64,000 nt of DNA from Astrocystis sublimbata (taxonomy: Eukaryota; Ascomycota; Sordariomycetes; Xylariales; Xylariaceae), in contig JAJNNY010000024.1 of NCBI GenBank assembly GCA_022453515.1, positions 434,001 through 498,000 on the forward strand, written 5' to 3'. This document shows positions 32,652 to 44,846 of this stretch, piece after piece; the first letter of the stretch is position 1, and the number at the start of each line of letters is the position of its first letter. The notes beneath the pieces are model-generated. The model was not told the origin of the DNA. It was given only the letters and a program-made list of their open reading frames with translations, and did not search any database. Position numbers and translations under genes: made by a program.

Positions 32652-33722
32652 ATGACTTCTCAGCTTCAGAAGAGCAAGTTGGCCTTCATCGGCGGCGGCA
32701 ACAGTAAGTTTTTTGTGCGTGGATTCCATGAACCCCGCGGGGATGATTGTGCCGCCTTGCGAGCCGATGAGCCTCTAGAGTCTACGCTTCAGATTGTGGG
32801 AGCACGACGGTGCCAACGGCGCCTAGCAGACCAATGTCTAACTTTATATGATTTACAGTGGCTGCCGCCATCATCGGCGGACTTTCTGCGAAGGGCATCG
32901 ACAAGCAGAACATCTGCGTCTCGGAGCCATGGGAAGTGAACCGCAATAAGATGAAGGAGTCCGGGGTGCGGACGACCGAGTCGAATGTCGAAGCTTCACA
33001 AGACGCAGATCTCCTCGTCATTGCCGTCAAGCCTCAAGTTGCCAAGGCTGTGTGCCAAGAACTCGCCGCTGCTTGGGCAGAACGTTCGACCACGCCTCTA
33101 ATCATCTCCATCGCCGCGGGCATCACGCTTCAGAGCATGAAGGAATGGTTCAAGCTCGCTGACGGACGCGTACCGCATATTGTGCGTGTCATGCCCAACA
33201 CGCCGGCTTTGGTAGGCGAGGGTGCATCGGGTCTATATGCAGATGAGAGCGTATCGTCCTCCGAGAAGGACCTGGCTGCCGCGCTTCTCGCTAGTGTTAG
33301 CAAAGCAACCGAGTGGGTGGACCGAGAAGAGCTCATCGATGTGGTCACTGGTCTCTCTGGCAAGTTATTAGAACGTATCCGTTCACTTGGCTGACTCCCC
33401 TTTCTAACAACAATTACCAGGGTCTGGTCCCGCCTATTTCTTCGCCATGGTCGAGCACATGATAGCGAGCGCCACAAAGCTGGGGCTTTCGCAAGAACAG
33501 GCTACACGGCTGGCAACGCAGACATGCCTTGGTGCTGGCAAGATGCTCGTCGAGTCACCGGAGGAGCCGGCACAGCTGCGGAAGAATGTCACAAGCCCCA
33601 ACGGCACCACCGCTGCTGCCCTGGAAAGCTTCGAGGCCTCTGGATTCAATGACATCGTGGACAAGGCGGTCAAGGCGGCCACTAGTAGAGGCGAGGAACT
33701 GGGTAGAACTCTAGGGAAATAA
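32652..33722 (+). CDS. PRO3: Pyrroline-5-carboxylate reductase (proline biosynthesis)
   Basis: Exons 32652-32703, 32859-33359 and 33421-33722 give 284 residues. It reduces pyrroline-5-carboxylate to proline with NAD(P)H in the cytosol. Seen: the dinucleotide-binding start KLAFIGGGN-MAAAIIGGL (across intron 1), DLLVIAVKPQ, ISIAAGITL, the family signature RVMPNTPALVGEGASGLY, and TGLSGSGPAYFFAMVEHM plus LGAGKMLVES and TSPNGTTAAAL of the dimerisation domain. The second intron has a GC donor (G|GCAAGT) and a CAG acceptor. Only this choice restores the invariant TGLSGSGPAY. The first intron is 155 bp. Confidence 0.93.
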
Positions 33723-34346
33723 GGAATAAGGGAGGCCATCGGTCTGAATATTCGGGATCCAGCCAATTTGTACATGTACAGTATAACAATAAGCACAGTA
33801 TAACAATAAGCACGCAATAGGCTCGGTTCACCGGGAAAGATATAATCAGGTGATCTCACGTGTCCATGCTAGCTAGCTATTGTCATTCGTCTGTCTGCTC
33901 AAGTCGCAGAACCAAATCAACTATCTACAGAGGAAGGGACAGAAAACGTTGCAGGAGCTGGAATAAGGCATAAGGAGTTTCACGACCGCTGCCGCGCTGC
34001 CGGAGGCAAGTTGTCAAGACGACGGGCATGGGTGCTATTCCCGACTCTATTTCCGCAAGTAGAGGGGCGGCTCCAGCATCTCCATTGCTTCTTTGCACCG
34101 ACAAAAATTGGGCGATCTTTGACTCGGCTAAACCGCACTGCATTCCGTTTTTTGGAGCGCGGATGACGGACGACGATGGTCCCGAAATCGGTCGGAGGTG
34201 CGATGTTTGTTTGCATTGGGACAAATGCGCTCCATAATTCTTGCCTTGGCTCTACTCGCACGACTACAACCGCTCTTTGACTCCTCTCCCCCAACCTCAC
34301 TGCTGCATACAGATGTCGCGTGCCGAGAGTCTTTTGAATCTGCATC
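33723..34346. other. Intergenic, MFS transporter upstream region
   Basis: About 0.62 kb without a supported gene. A direct repeat of GTATAACAATAAGCAC lies at about 33780-33813. Confidence 0.55.
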
Positions 34347-36091
34347 ATGTTTGCGGCTCCCAATCCGATTCGTTGGTTCTATCACGAATTCGGGCTTGCC
34401 TCAGTGCACGCGACCGGCCTCGATGCCTATCTGATCATCTTAGCGAGGACGTGCCGGATGTTCGCCTACGGCACCAATTCCCTGATTCTAGGTAGGCCAG
34501 CATCATGGGCTAGATGCAGTCATTCCGCAGGACCACTGACGTGTGGATGCAGCTATCTTCTTTTCCGCCCTTGGCGTTACTGACAAGCACATTGGCCTCT
34601 TCATGTCCCTTACGCTTGTGGGTGATGTCTTTCTCGGAACGCTACTCTCGCTTGTGGCGGATCGCATAGGGCGGCGACGGGTGTTGTTAGGCGGCTCGAT
34701 CCTCATGATCACAAGTGGCGTGGTCTTCGCTGTCTTTGAGAATTTCTGGATCTTGCTGTTCGGGGCTATCGTCGGAGTAATTAGCATCACCGGCGGGGAC
34801 TTCGGCCCCTTCCGAAGCATAGAGGAGTATGTTATGTATCTCGCCGAACAAGGGGAAGGAATGCGAAGAAAGCGACAAGTTCTGACAAGACGCCAGGTCC
34901 ATCCTGTCGCAGTTGACAAGTCCTTCGACGAGATCTGATGTGCTGGCCTGGCACGTTAGCACCCCGTTGATTGGCTCCTCCATCGGGAGCGAAGTCTCGG
35001 GACGGATCCTTCACCGGCTCCAAGGCAAGGATGGATGGACGGAGGTCGATTCGTATCATGCGTTGTTCTGGGTATACGCGGCGATGGGTTTGGTGAATGT
35101 CGCCTTCGTCCTGATGCTGACCGAGGCATGCGAGTTGCAGCGGTCGAACAGCAGCTACAGCCAGATCCCACAACGAGATGACGAGCCTGCAGAGTCCCAG
35201 ACGAACATGAATGCTCCCGAACCCATGAGACCTGCACCTAAAAACCCGAATCGACTGCTCGCAGCCTGGAACTGGTTTTCTACCCAGCTGGCACAGATCT
35301 CGAGCTCGACGAGATCCACCATGTACAAGTTATGGTTTCTACTCGCAGTCGACTCCCTCGCCGATGGAATGGTGCCGTACTCATTGACGAACTACTACCT
35401 AGATATCACCTTCCACCCCTCAAAATCCACCCTTGGCGATGTGACTTCGGCAAGTTACTTCCTCGGCGCCTTGGGCGCAACACTCGCAGGACCGTTGGCT
35501 AAGAAGATTGGCCTCGTCAATACTATGGTCTTTACACACATCCCATCCTCGGCTGCAGTCCTTGTGTTCCCGTTTCCGCCTTTGTTCTGGATGTCCGCTG
35601 TTTTACTTCTGATTAGGGCCGCCCTGAACAGCATGGATCAAGCACCACGCACCGCCCTCATTGCTGCGGTGGTCAAGCCTGAGGAGCGAACAGCGGTCAT
35701 GGGCATCACCAGCACGGTCAGGACACTGGCAGCAATGGCCGGGCCGTCTGTGACCGGGCTTCTAGCTTCAAACGAGCACTTCTGGGTCGCTTTTGTCGCG
35801 GCCGGTGTCTGCCGTCTAGCGTACGATTTTGGCCTGTATGGGCTGTTCATTAACATCAAACTCAACCAGCGCGAAGCGCCGCGGATGGAGCAGGTGTCGC
35901 GCGAGCGAATTGGACAGGAAGACTTTGACGAGGAGATGGAGTTGGAAAGTATATTTGATTCGGACGTCTCCTCTATCGACGAATCGGAGATAGGCTCGGC
36001 AGTCGTTCCGTCGAGCCGTCTCAAGCCGCCGTCGGGCATAGATCACCAGAGAGCACGCAGCAGGAGTCCCCATCGTACAACCGATATTTAG
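34347..36091 (+). CDS. Major facilitator superfamily transporter
   Basis: Exons 34347-34491, 34553-34826 and 34897-36091 give 537 residues. The MFS signature between TM2 and TM3 is clear (LVADRIGRRRVLLGGSILM), and several hydrophobic segments are visible in each half, separated by a long hydrophilic central loop (about residues 215-275, Ser/Pro/Asn-rich). The conserved FRSIEESILSQLTSPSTRSDVLAWH is rebuilt across intron 2. The C-terminal half has SASYFLGALGATLAGPLAKKIGLVNTMVF and a charged cytosolic tail of about 75 residues (DFDEEMELESIFDSD, then RARSRSPHRTTDI). Substrate cannot be assigned. The start at 34347 (MFAAPNPIRWFYHEFGL) gives a short cytosolic N-terminus. Confidence 0.85.
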
Positions 36092-36462
36092 ACAGCTGGG
36101 CGAAACCTCCCTAGAGTGATACATTACACTAAAAACAGGACAGGAGTCACACAAGATAACGGGTGCTACTTTGATCCTATCCACTTCATCCAGATAGCTC
36201 AGGTGTCACACGATGTGTTGCACATTTAGTACTGCTTGGCGCCCTTTGGTGGCAAGGCGCAAAAAGAGTCTATAGATCATGATTGCGAAGTAGTTGCATA
36301 TGAATGATAGGGAAATACCTACATAAGATGGGTATGATCTTCCATTCAAAGACTATCAATATTTTACCACCACCGGGACATGCTTAGGGCAGTCGAGCCT
36401 TGAATTACTTAAACTGTAGCGACTTTTACCAAATTATTTGAAAGGCCCATCCTCCGCATTTA
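36092..36462. other. Intergenic between convergent genes
   Basis: About 0.37 kb between the MFS transporter and ceramide synthase stop codons; nothing recognised. Confidence 0.6.
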
Positions 36463-37692
36463 TTATACCTTCTTTCGCTTCTCATTCCCAGGCTCCGTTC
36501 CGTCATTCTTATTATCTTCTTCTTCTTCGCGATCATCCTTCGCAACGCCCAACACAACAAAACGGTAGCCGTTCCTTAGGAGACAATACAGCCAGAACAA
36601 GTTCAGCGCCTGCAGCACCGCCAAAAGCGCAAAAGTGATAACAGCAGAGATGTCGCACTTGTACTGCTCGGCCTCCCAATTCATGATATACGGCCCAACA
36701 GTACGAAACTCGGTAAGGATGGAGAACAGGATCTTCAGATTGATGTAGTGGCGGAGGTAGACCCAGAACATGATGCAAAGGGTGTAAAAGGGTGCTTGGA
36801 GCGGGCTATCGACGTAGTTTAGGGTTTTGGAGGCCTGCAAATCATGATCGAAAATTGTTAGCTTACACACTCCCTAGGCATCTTAGAGCGATACAATTCA
36901 ATTTGAACAACTTACAGCAAGGAAGAAATCACTAATATCATGTGTGACATAGACAAGTACCCCCATCATCGTAAAATGGAACCGATAGCTCAGCGCGATC
37001 AGCGACACCGTCACGATATGATGCGTGACCAGCTCCTTGAAATCCCGCCGCCTCTTCTCCAAGCCCAGAAGCATCACTAGCGCCTGCTGCGCCCAGAAAG
37101 CCGCTTGCATGAGGTAATAAAATTTCGTGACACCCGAGTGCATCTTGTGCGGGTACGTCGCGTACATGCCCGTCGTGGAAAAGTACCACGTCGGCGAGTC
37201 GTACATCACGTACATGCCCAGGGGGCCGACGATGCCGGTGTAGATGATTACGTAGACCTGCTCGTTGAAGCGCGCCTGCTTGCTCTGGGAGGTGATTCCG
37301 AGGGCGATGGCCAGGGGCCGCAAGATCTCGAGCATGATGAACTCGCGGGCGAAGAACAGGACGAGTGTGTAGAAGGCAACAAATATGATGTCCCATCGCC
37401 CCTTGCCATATGATGGCGAGGAAGCTTCGCCGATCTTGTATGAGGGGAATATGCAATGGTACGCTATGTTGGATGGTATTGGGTTCGCGGCGTACAGGGC
37501 GAGAATCATAACGACGAGCGCAAGGGGGGTTTTCCATCGCCAGCTTTCCCGATGCGTGGGCGCATAATGTTTTGCGGTTCTTCTCCTCTTGCCTGGCTGA
37601 CGCACGGATGGAGTATCAATGGCGTTGCTGTTTTCGGCATTTTTGCTATAAGGTTGCGATAGACGACGCAGACGTTGGTTGTGGTTATCCAT
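36463..37692 (-). CDS. LAG1: Ceramide synthase, TLC domain (Lag1/Lac1 type)
   Basis: Exons 36916-37692 and 36463-36834 give 382 residues from MDNHNQRLRRL. In-frame ATGs at 37743 and 37800 would add 17 or 36 residues. The enzyme N-acylates sphingoid bases in the ER membrane. The TLC/Lag motif is plain: FKELVTHHIVTVSLIALSYRFHFTMMGVLVYVTHDISDFFLA continuing across the intron as ASKTLNYVDSPLQAP, with the paired catalytic His and the following Asp residues. Several membrane segments are visible (TPLALVVMILALYAANPIP, WDIIFVAFYTLVLFFAREF, YVIIYTGIVGPLGMYVMYD, MQAAFWAQQALVMLLGL, ISAVITFALLAVLQALNLFWLYCLL). The C-terminal acidic tail DDREEEEDNKNDG resembles the acidic tail of fungal ceramide synthases. 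Confidence 0.9.
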
Positions 37693-38428
37693 CGTTGGGT
37701 GTAATTGGTTCACGGGACTGCCGACTATCGTGTCGGCCTCCATGAGGAGTTTGCGAACAGTGTGTGCGACTTGGTAGATGCCCAAATGTTTTGAAACCAA
37801 GTGATTTTTAGTTGCTTTGGTTGTTGTTTAGTAGCCGTCGTCTATTATGAAAGTTTGGTCCTCTTCGCGTTGTAATGTAAGTATACAACCTTCTAGGTGC
37901 TATGTATGAGTTTATATACACTTACTACCCGGAAATGATATTTGAAGCTATCGCTTCACCCTATTTGATGGATACACTGGTTCGGGGCCGGGTTTCGTCG
38001 GGCTGCCGGGGTGCGGACTCCGCGGGTTGCCGGTTCAAATGAGAATATTTGGACACCCTGCGAAATGCCTAGGATCATAACAAAGCGAAGAAACTCATAT
38101 GGAGATGAACGAAATTAGAAGGCACACGCACTGACTTGTGTGCTCATCTTCAGAATTGCAAATAATCAAACAGGGTGTCGTTTCGTGCAGGCGTTTATTC
38201 ATTATCTCAGGGTTGACCATAGAATGACTATACAGGTCGGATCAATAATCAGCTGCGATATTGGTTTAGCTGCATGGCCGGAGGTCTTGGGTCATGCTAA
38301 GGCTTCTAATTGCAGCTTCGATATACTTAATATCCAGTAGTGAAAAGTGATCTTAAAACGCCATCTCCAGGCTGGAGGTATGCCATATGCAGACGTGGGT
38401 GATATCGTAGTCTAATAGCAGTTTACAT
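37693..38428. other. Intergenic, ceramide synthase upstream region
   Basis: About 0.74 kb; the 36 or fewer extra upstream codons of LAG1 lie at its left edge. No other gene recognised. Confidence 0.55.
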
Positions 38429-41400
38429 TTAACTTAATAGCTCCTTGATATCCTCAATCCTTTGGTGCTTCTTTTCTTCGTCCGTCATCATGCCCAACGA
38501 CGACGCACTGAATTGAATATCGAGTATTAGTCACGCAGCAGCCAACTGGGCTGATAAAGTTGAGGACTCACATAAACTTTTTCCGGTCTTGGACCTTGAG
38601 CATTCGTTCCTCCACGCTGTCCTTGCAGATGAAACGGTATACTTTTACTTCTGCATCTTGACCCATTCGGTGGATCCGGTCGATTGCTTGTGCCTCGACA
38701 GCGAAACTCCACCAGGGGTCCATCATGAAGACGCGCTTTGCTTGTGTCAGGTTGAGGCCGACGCCACCAGCCCTTAAACTTAATAGTAAGATGGTGAATT
38801 TGTCGGTCTCTGCAAAGCTTTTCAAAATAGCCGCTCTCGTTTTTTGATTGACGGTGCCGTCAAGCCGGAGGAATTTCATATTCGCCTTGACCAGGGCAGG
38901 CTCGATTAATGACATGAAAGATGTGAACTGACTGAAAACAACCGATTTCATATTTGGGTGTTCTCGTCGCAAATCTCGCAAGTGCTTCATCAACGATACC
39001 ACCTTGGATGACGATTCGTTGACACCCAAACGCTGAAGACTGATCTTGGAGGAGCTTTGGAACGCGCTGACTTCGTCATCATGCCGAACGACCTCGAAGA
39101 CATCACGGGAGTTGAGAGGCTTACGGCAGTTGAAGCATCGTGGCGTTTCATGGCGATCCGTGTGGTGTTTCATATAGTCTAGAAGGCACTGTCTGCAGGC
39201 TGAATGCCAACAGCCAGTAACTGTCTGGTCGATCATGGGCTCTTCGGAACAAATCGGGCATTCGCTGACTGCCTCATCACGGATCTGCTGAAGGACATGA
39301 GCACCGAAAGTGTTGGCATCTTTCTCTTCGCCGTCACTGGTACCGGCAGTAAACTGTTGAATCAAGGACTGGAGGTCCATATCATCACTAAGTCCGGCAG
39401 CGGCGTCCGCTTCCGCGCTGGCGAGCTCCTCTTCAGCAACAACATCTTTGTTACGAACGAGGGTTGGATGGCAACAAGTCTGGCGCAAGCGTAAAATCTG
39501 AGCAAATATCGTAGTATATGCCTTCATTACAGTACCCTTTTCAATGTTCGCCGAGAACGTGCGCTTTGCTTTGGCATAAATATAGTCGTATACAGCTCGT
39601 TCTGCTTGCGACAATTCCACGTCGACGATTTCGATTGATTTCGGGGGTAAGAGGACCAGGCTGGGGTATAGAGTCAGCTATGTTTTCCCAGTCAAACTCT
39701 GCGATTGATTCCTTACGGCTCTCCACTAGGCGTTTTCATATCCTTCGTTCTTCTCATGACTAAAGGCTCTAATACTGTCTGGACGACGTCGAGTGCACGC
39801 ATGAAGTCCTTTGACTCGAAAGGAGTCGTGATAAATGTGCGCCAGAATGTGAAGTTGTTCCAGGGTTCTACCCTCAAGAATCGGACAAGACTGAAAAGAT
39901 CCTCGAGGCGATTTACGATGGGGGTACCGGTAAGAACCCAGCGATGCTCTGTCGACAGTTCATAGCAAGCTTTGGCGGTCTTTGACTGTCTGTTCTTGAT
40001 GTTATGCGCTTCGTCAAGGATAATGCGAAAGAAATTGAGAGAGAACAAGCCCTTATGGAACTCTCTGCCGCCTAGTCGAGAGCTCATCTGTGTGAACTCT
40101 GATAGCACCACACCATAGCTTGTGATGATGAGATCAGGAGCTGCTTTAATGTTGGACTCGCAGCATAGGGCCCTCAGGTCGTCTATTTTCTCATTTCCGT
40201 AATAGACGATGGATTTCAGCGTGCCTTCTCTTGAGGCGTTTTCTGCTTCGCTTTGCCACTGCGCCAACAAAGACATAGGTGCAATCACTAAAGTGGTCTT
40301 GGGGGCAGGGGTGACGCTCTGAGAACTAGATGAGCGTTGCAGTGTTCTCGGCACGGGTTTGGTAGATGAACTCGTGTAATGGGTGGTGGGCTCGGCTTTG
40401 TGGGAATGGATAAGACTTAGCATCTGGATAGTCTTCCCCAGACCCATCTCGTCAGCTAGAATACCACCAAGACAGTGTTGTTCTTGGCAAGGGAAATCTA
40501 AAGACATCTCTCCCGAGTAAGGGTTCATATAGAAAGATTCCTGTCCGTCAACCTGAAGTAATTCTTTGTCGTCGACGTCCTTGAGTGGCCAGGTATACTC
40601 CTCCCACAACGGATGCATAGAGGTCTCCCTAGCCTTGTTTCTTTCGTCCTTCTCCTTTGCTAGCATCCAGTATAATGATTGTTTCTGGTAGGGTCGCAAG
40701 CTCATGGCGAAGGTGCTAGCAGGTTCGGCCTCAGGGGTGTTGAAGTCGAAAGACTGTGCCTTTCGATACAAGGCATCGAGCTGGCCTTGCTCCAGCTCCT
40801 CTCCTTCCTCACTGTCCGACTGCGAGCCCGGGGTGTCTCTGGGATAAGGTTAGCAAACCGTCAGTCGGGCAAGTTCGAATAGCAATTAATACCGGCTGGG
40901 AGCCCCGGATGTCTTGCTCTTTTTTTCGGCCAGATCGGCGGCGTCGAGGAGGTTTTGCCTGGCACTATCGGCAGATGCTGCCGTACTCTTTGTAGGCGCA
41001 AAGTTGAGTTCCTTGAATAGTCTGACGACAGCGACCTGTCGCAGGCGCAAATTCCTCTCTTCTGCGGATTCCTTCTCCTCGAAGAGGCCTGTAGAGCGAT
41101 TGGTAGCCAAGTCAAAGCCGCTGCCGTAAAAGATGCTCATCTTCAGAAAGCAGCGCAGCTGGAGGAAAATGGTGTCATTTGTTCGCAGGCGCTCGGGTGC
41201 GTATACGCACGTGCCCTCGAACTCACAGACGTTCTGGTCGAGGAGCGACGAGATCCAGTTGGCAGCATCCTTGGCCAGTCTCCCGATCTCCGACCCCTTG
41301 CTGTCCGTAAAGCGCACAATGACATCGACTTTCCCCGACGCCGCGAGACGCATTTTCAGAGGGGTCTGCTGGGGCTTCTGCCGCTCAATCTTGACAACAT

Positions 41401-41968
41401 GGCCGTGTTTCAGCAGATGCATCCCGCTCCTTGTCGCCCAGCCCTCGGCGCCGAATGCGCCGATATAGCGAGCGTGAGGACTGCCTTGGGTAGGGAGAAT
41501 GCGAGTGCGAGGCTCGGCCCCGGCATGGGGTGTTGTCGCATGGGGCGAGACCGGCGGAGGTACCGGAGACTTCATCAAAGGATGTGTGCGTCTTTGAAAG
41601 TTTCTGTAGGTGCCGTCGAAATACATGTTCACGGCCCTTTCCATGCTGTTGCCACATTTGTCGCGGATGATGGCGAGAACATCCGGGCTGACGGTGTCGC
41701 CCACAAATGCCTCAAAGGCATCTTGGTCGAAAGCGACAGCAGCAGCAACAGCGTCCGACGCGGTGAGAGGATGATGAGGTTCGGGGGCCGGGGGCGTCGA
41801 TGTTCTTGGACGAGGTGAGCTCTCTGCGGCGGGCGGGCTGGTTCTCCAGTCGTTCACCTCGGTATCGGCATCGGCATCGGTATCGGCATCGGCATCGGTA
41901 TCGGCATCGGCATCGGCGAAGAACCGTTGTTTCTTGAGAGGCGGCTCTCCGGAGTCGGTGGAATTCAT
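38429..41968 (-). CDS. RAD5: DNA damage tolerance helicase and ubiquitin ligase Rad5
   Basis: Exons 40893-41968, 39717-40838, 38572-39660 and 38429-38507 give 1121 residues; an ATG at 42016 would add 16. Rad5 polyubiquitinates PCNA with Mms2-Ubc13 and remodels stalled forks. Order seen: an acidic Asp-Ala-Thr repeat (about residues 18-36), a weak UBA-like helix set (SPDVLAIIRDKCGNSMERAVNMYFDGTY), the HIRAN domain from about residue 168 (RYIGAFGAEGWATRSG), the SNF2 ATPase with Walker A ADEMGLGKT and DEAH, a C3HC4 RING at about 865-910 (CPIC...CWHSACRQC...CFNC) inserted before the helicase C domain, and motif VI-like RIHRMGQ. It ends MMTDEEKKHQRIEDIKELL. This nested RING arrangement is specific to the Rad5/HLTF group. 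It is divergent from the NDUFAF6-like gene. Confidence 0.94.
41861..41916. repeat. 18-bp tandem repeat inside RAD5
   Basis: Three tandem units of GGTATCGGCATCGGCATC, encoding an Asp-Ala-Asp-Ala-Asp-Thr hexapeptide on the minus strand. The unit is a multiple of three, so gains or losses keep the frame. Confidence 0.9.
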
Positions 41969-42550
41969 AGTGAGCAGTGCCTCAGCTCGCAGGAGCAACG
42001 CAGAAGTGCGATGCACATTGTTTGTTCTCCGGGGTACTCCAAGCAGCAGGTTGGGCTCGTCGCAGCGACTTGATTGTTGAGGTTATGGGCAGTGCGTGAG
42101 AGGAGAAGAGGCTCTGGAGGCGTGTCAGATTTTGAGTCGGTGATCTCTCTCCTTTCGAAGCTGCAGTTCTGTTTCTAGTTGCCGTTGCTCTGACCGACCA
42201 CGACGCGCTTGGCCTTGGAGCTTTGGCGGGGTGACGCGCCTGTTCAACAGCCCAGATCGGCGGGCTATCAGCTGACCGCGTTAAGGGGTCCCTCGAGGCC
42301 CCTGCCCCTGCAGATTGCCTTATCTTATCTCCTCACCCCAAGACCCACTTGAACTTGTAAGTCGGACTGTGGATCTACGTCATTCCAACTACCTACTAAA
42401 ACTTAGGCCAATTCGAACGCCAATCCACGGCCCTAGCATATGCCGAGATAGGTACCTCGGGGCCTCGCTTTTTTACCCTTGTGAATAGCTTCATCCACTC
42501 ACACTTTCTATATATCAATGGATCATATAACATAGTCTCATTGTCACCCA
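41969..42550. other. Divergent promoter region RAD5 / NDUFAF6-like
   Basis: About 0.58 kb shared upstream region with no gene. The alternative RAD5 start at 42016 lies within it. Confidence 0.55.
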
Positions 42551-43748
42551 ATGCATCGCGCATTCCGAGCGCGCCATAGCCTGCTGAGGCTACCGCCCAA
42601 CCCAGCACCAACCTTCCCACCAGTCCCACGGCGAAGTCTGGTAACAGATACCGATGTGGCCAAGGCGAGACAGTACTGCGCCGCCCAATTGAGGTACCGT
42701 CTCCTGTTGTTCCCGGCGCCGAAGAGGCTGCGCAGCTGCCCCACGACACGAGCGAGACGCTAAAAGCACCAGGCAGTCTGACTACGACTCCTTCCTGATC
42801 CGACACTTCATACCCGAATCGCGCCGCGATGCCTACGATGCCTTCCGCGCTCTCAACCTCGAGCTCGTGCGCCTCCCCGAACTTGTGTCGAATCATGCCA
42901 TTGGCCAGATGCGCACGCAGTTCTGGCGCGACGCCATCAACAACACCTTCGCCCGCCGCCCGCCCAAGGAGCCCATCATGATCCTGCTCCATGCCGTCCT
43001 GCTGCGCCTCGCCGAGTCCGATCCCACGAGCAGCCCCAGCTCCATCCGCTTCTGGCTGCTGCGCATGCTCGAGACGCGGGAGCGTCACATGGACAACAGG
43101 CCATTCCCGAGTCTTGCCGCCCTCGAGGACTATGCCGAGAACACGTACTCGACCCTCATGTACTCAACCCTCGCTGCGCTCTCCGTGCAGTCCACCCACG
43201 TGGATCATCTAGCGAGCCACATCGGTAAGGCATGCGGTATAGCTGCTCTGTGCAGGGGCATACCTGTTCTAGCTGCGCCTACCCCTCCAGTGAAGTCCAA
43301 GGATGGCGCCGACGTAGGTGCGAGCAGGAACCCCGTCCTGCTTCTGCCGCTGGATGTCATGGCCGAGACTGGCCTGAAAGAGGAGGACGTCTACCGCCAT
43401 GGCCCGGAAGCCCCAGGTTTCCGAGATGCTGTCTTCACCGTCGCGACGCGCGCTAACGACCATCTCATCACCGCCAGGGAGATGTTGAAGAATATCCGCG
43501 CGGGGGAAGACCCGGGCCACGAATACGAGCACCAGAACGAAGAGCAACATGACCATTCCGATGCTGGCCTAGGCCAAGAGAGCACCGATCCCCTGCTTCG
43601 CCGAGGCTTCGGCGTGCTCCTGGAGGCTACCCCAGCCAATGACTATCTTGCTCGATTGGAAGCCGAGAACTTTGACCCTTTCAAGGTGAAAGCAAGCTGG
43701 AAGCTCCCGTGGAGGTTATGGCGAGCGCACAAGTCTCAGCATATTTGA
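42551..43748 (+). CDS. NDUFAF6-like complex I assembly factor (squalene/phytoene synthase fold)
   Basis: Exons 42551-42693 and 42773-43748 give 372 residues. The N-terminus MHRAFRARHSLLRLPPNPAPTFPPVPRRSL is Arg-rich without acidic residues, a likely mitochondrial presequence. The core matches the squalene/phytoene-synthase-like family: ARQYCAAQLRQSDYDSFLIRHFIPESRRDAYDAFRALNLEL (rebuilt across the intron), GQMRTQFWRDAIN, and HLASHIGKACGIAALCRGIP. The usual Asp-rich catalytic motifs of true synthases are not seen, which fits the non-enzymatic assembly-factor branch. A polar insertion (EHQNEEQHDHSDAGLGQES) precedes the end LEAENFDPFKVKASWKLPWRLWRAHK. The human homologue is needed for ND1 assembly; that role is inferred here. 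Confidence 0.87.
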
Positions 43749-44846
43749 GAAGCGCCCGACCGTATGCGACCTACGACGTGTCTCGTGACAGTCATATCTT
43801 CATCTTCTAAATGTTGTTGCCATGTGCCCTCGAACATAACGGAAGTTATGGTGACCCCACTTAGTTGAGCTAGTCCATTCCTATCTCGCGCACCCCTATT
43901 GTGAGGCTCACAGTGTCTTGAATATTCTTATCCTACTTCTTTTGACTCTTCCAGAGAGGATTTCATCTTCGGCATGTAGATCTCCTGTGATAAGGAGGGT
44001 GAAGACACGCTTAGTAAAGGAGATCGCCCCGCATTCATAGATACATCCGTATTCGGTCGCTAGGTTGAGATTGGATAGTAAGCTAACGCCAAAGTTTCTG
44101 GGTTGATCATGAAATATCTTGGTGGTTGGATGAGCGTGCGACAAAACTAAACCAAAAAGCCCCCCTTGTGGCACTTGTAAAGCGAGGACGAACGAACTGC
44201 GGGTCTTTTGACGAGATTGACCTGGATACTAGGTACCTAGGTATTGTATCTACATTAGCATCAGAATCAACATCAACATCAACATCTTTCCAGATATGAG
44301 AACGAATATACGTTAAAAGTCAGTAACAACCTTGAAATGATCAGACCGGGCGGTAATCGCACCTGCCGTATCCTGAACAATTGCTCCACACGGGTGTTAT
44401 ACGAAGCCTCGCAAATACAATCATGCCGATACTAGAGTGGGGCGTATCATCATTCAATGACAAGGTTCAGTCTCTCATCGATTATTATTAAGCCTCTCTA
44501 TTCTATCCCGACTCTAAATATATGTCATCATTTCTCCTCCCCTTTCTAGCCGTACTGTCTTCCAGGCAATAGATAGGTACCCAACTCATGTGTATATGCG
44601 TGTATATGTGATCATGAAGATCAAAATTGTTGAAAAGTGAGACGGAAATTGATCGCTTTGGGGGTATTATGCGTTGAAACAAAGTCGTAGCCCGCCCATC
44701 CATCCATTTGCCCGCTTGCCTAATAAACCCCACCCAGAAAATATTGTGCAAAGAAGATCGAGTCTCCCCATGTCCATGGCCCACCGCAAGATAAAAACAA
44801 AGAAAAAAAGTCAATAAAAAGCTCATGCAATGGAAGTGGTCATGTC
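43749..44846. other. Intergenic between convergent genes
   Basis: About 1.1 kb between two 3' ends. No gene recognised. A short ATCAACATCAACATC repeat is at about 44266-44286. Confidence 0.55.

Noticed and set aside
37980..38045. GGTTCAAAT word suggesting a tRNA B box
   Set aside because: No A box or stem pairing at the right spacing.
42396..43088. 230-codon minus-strand ORF opposite the NDUFAF6-like gene
   Set aside because: Antisense shadow of a conserved coding exon; no recognisable protein features.
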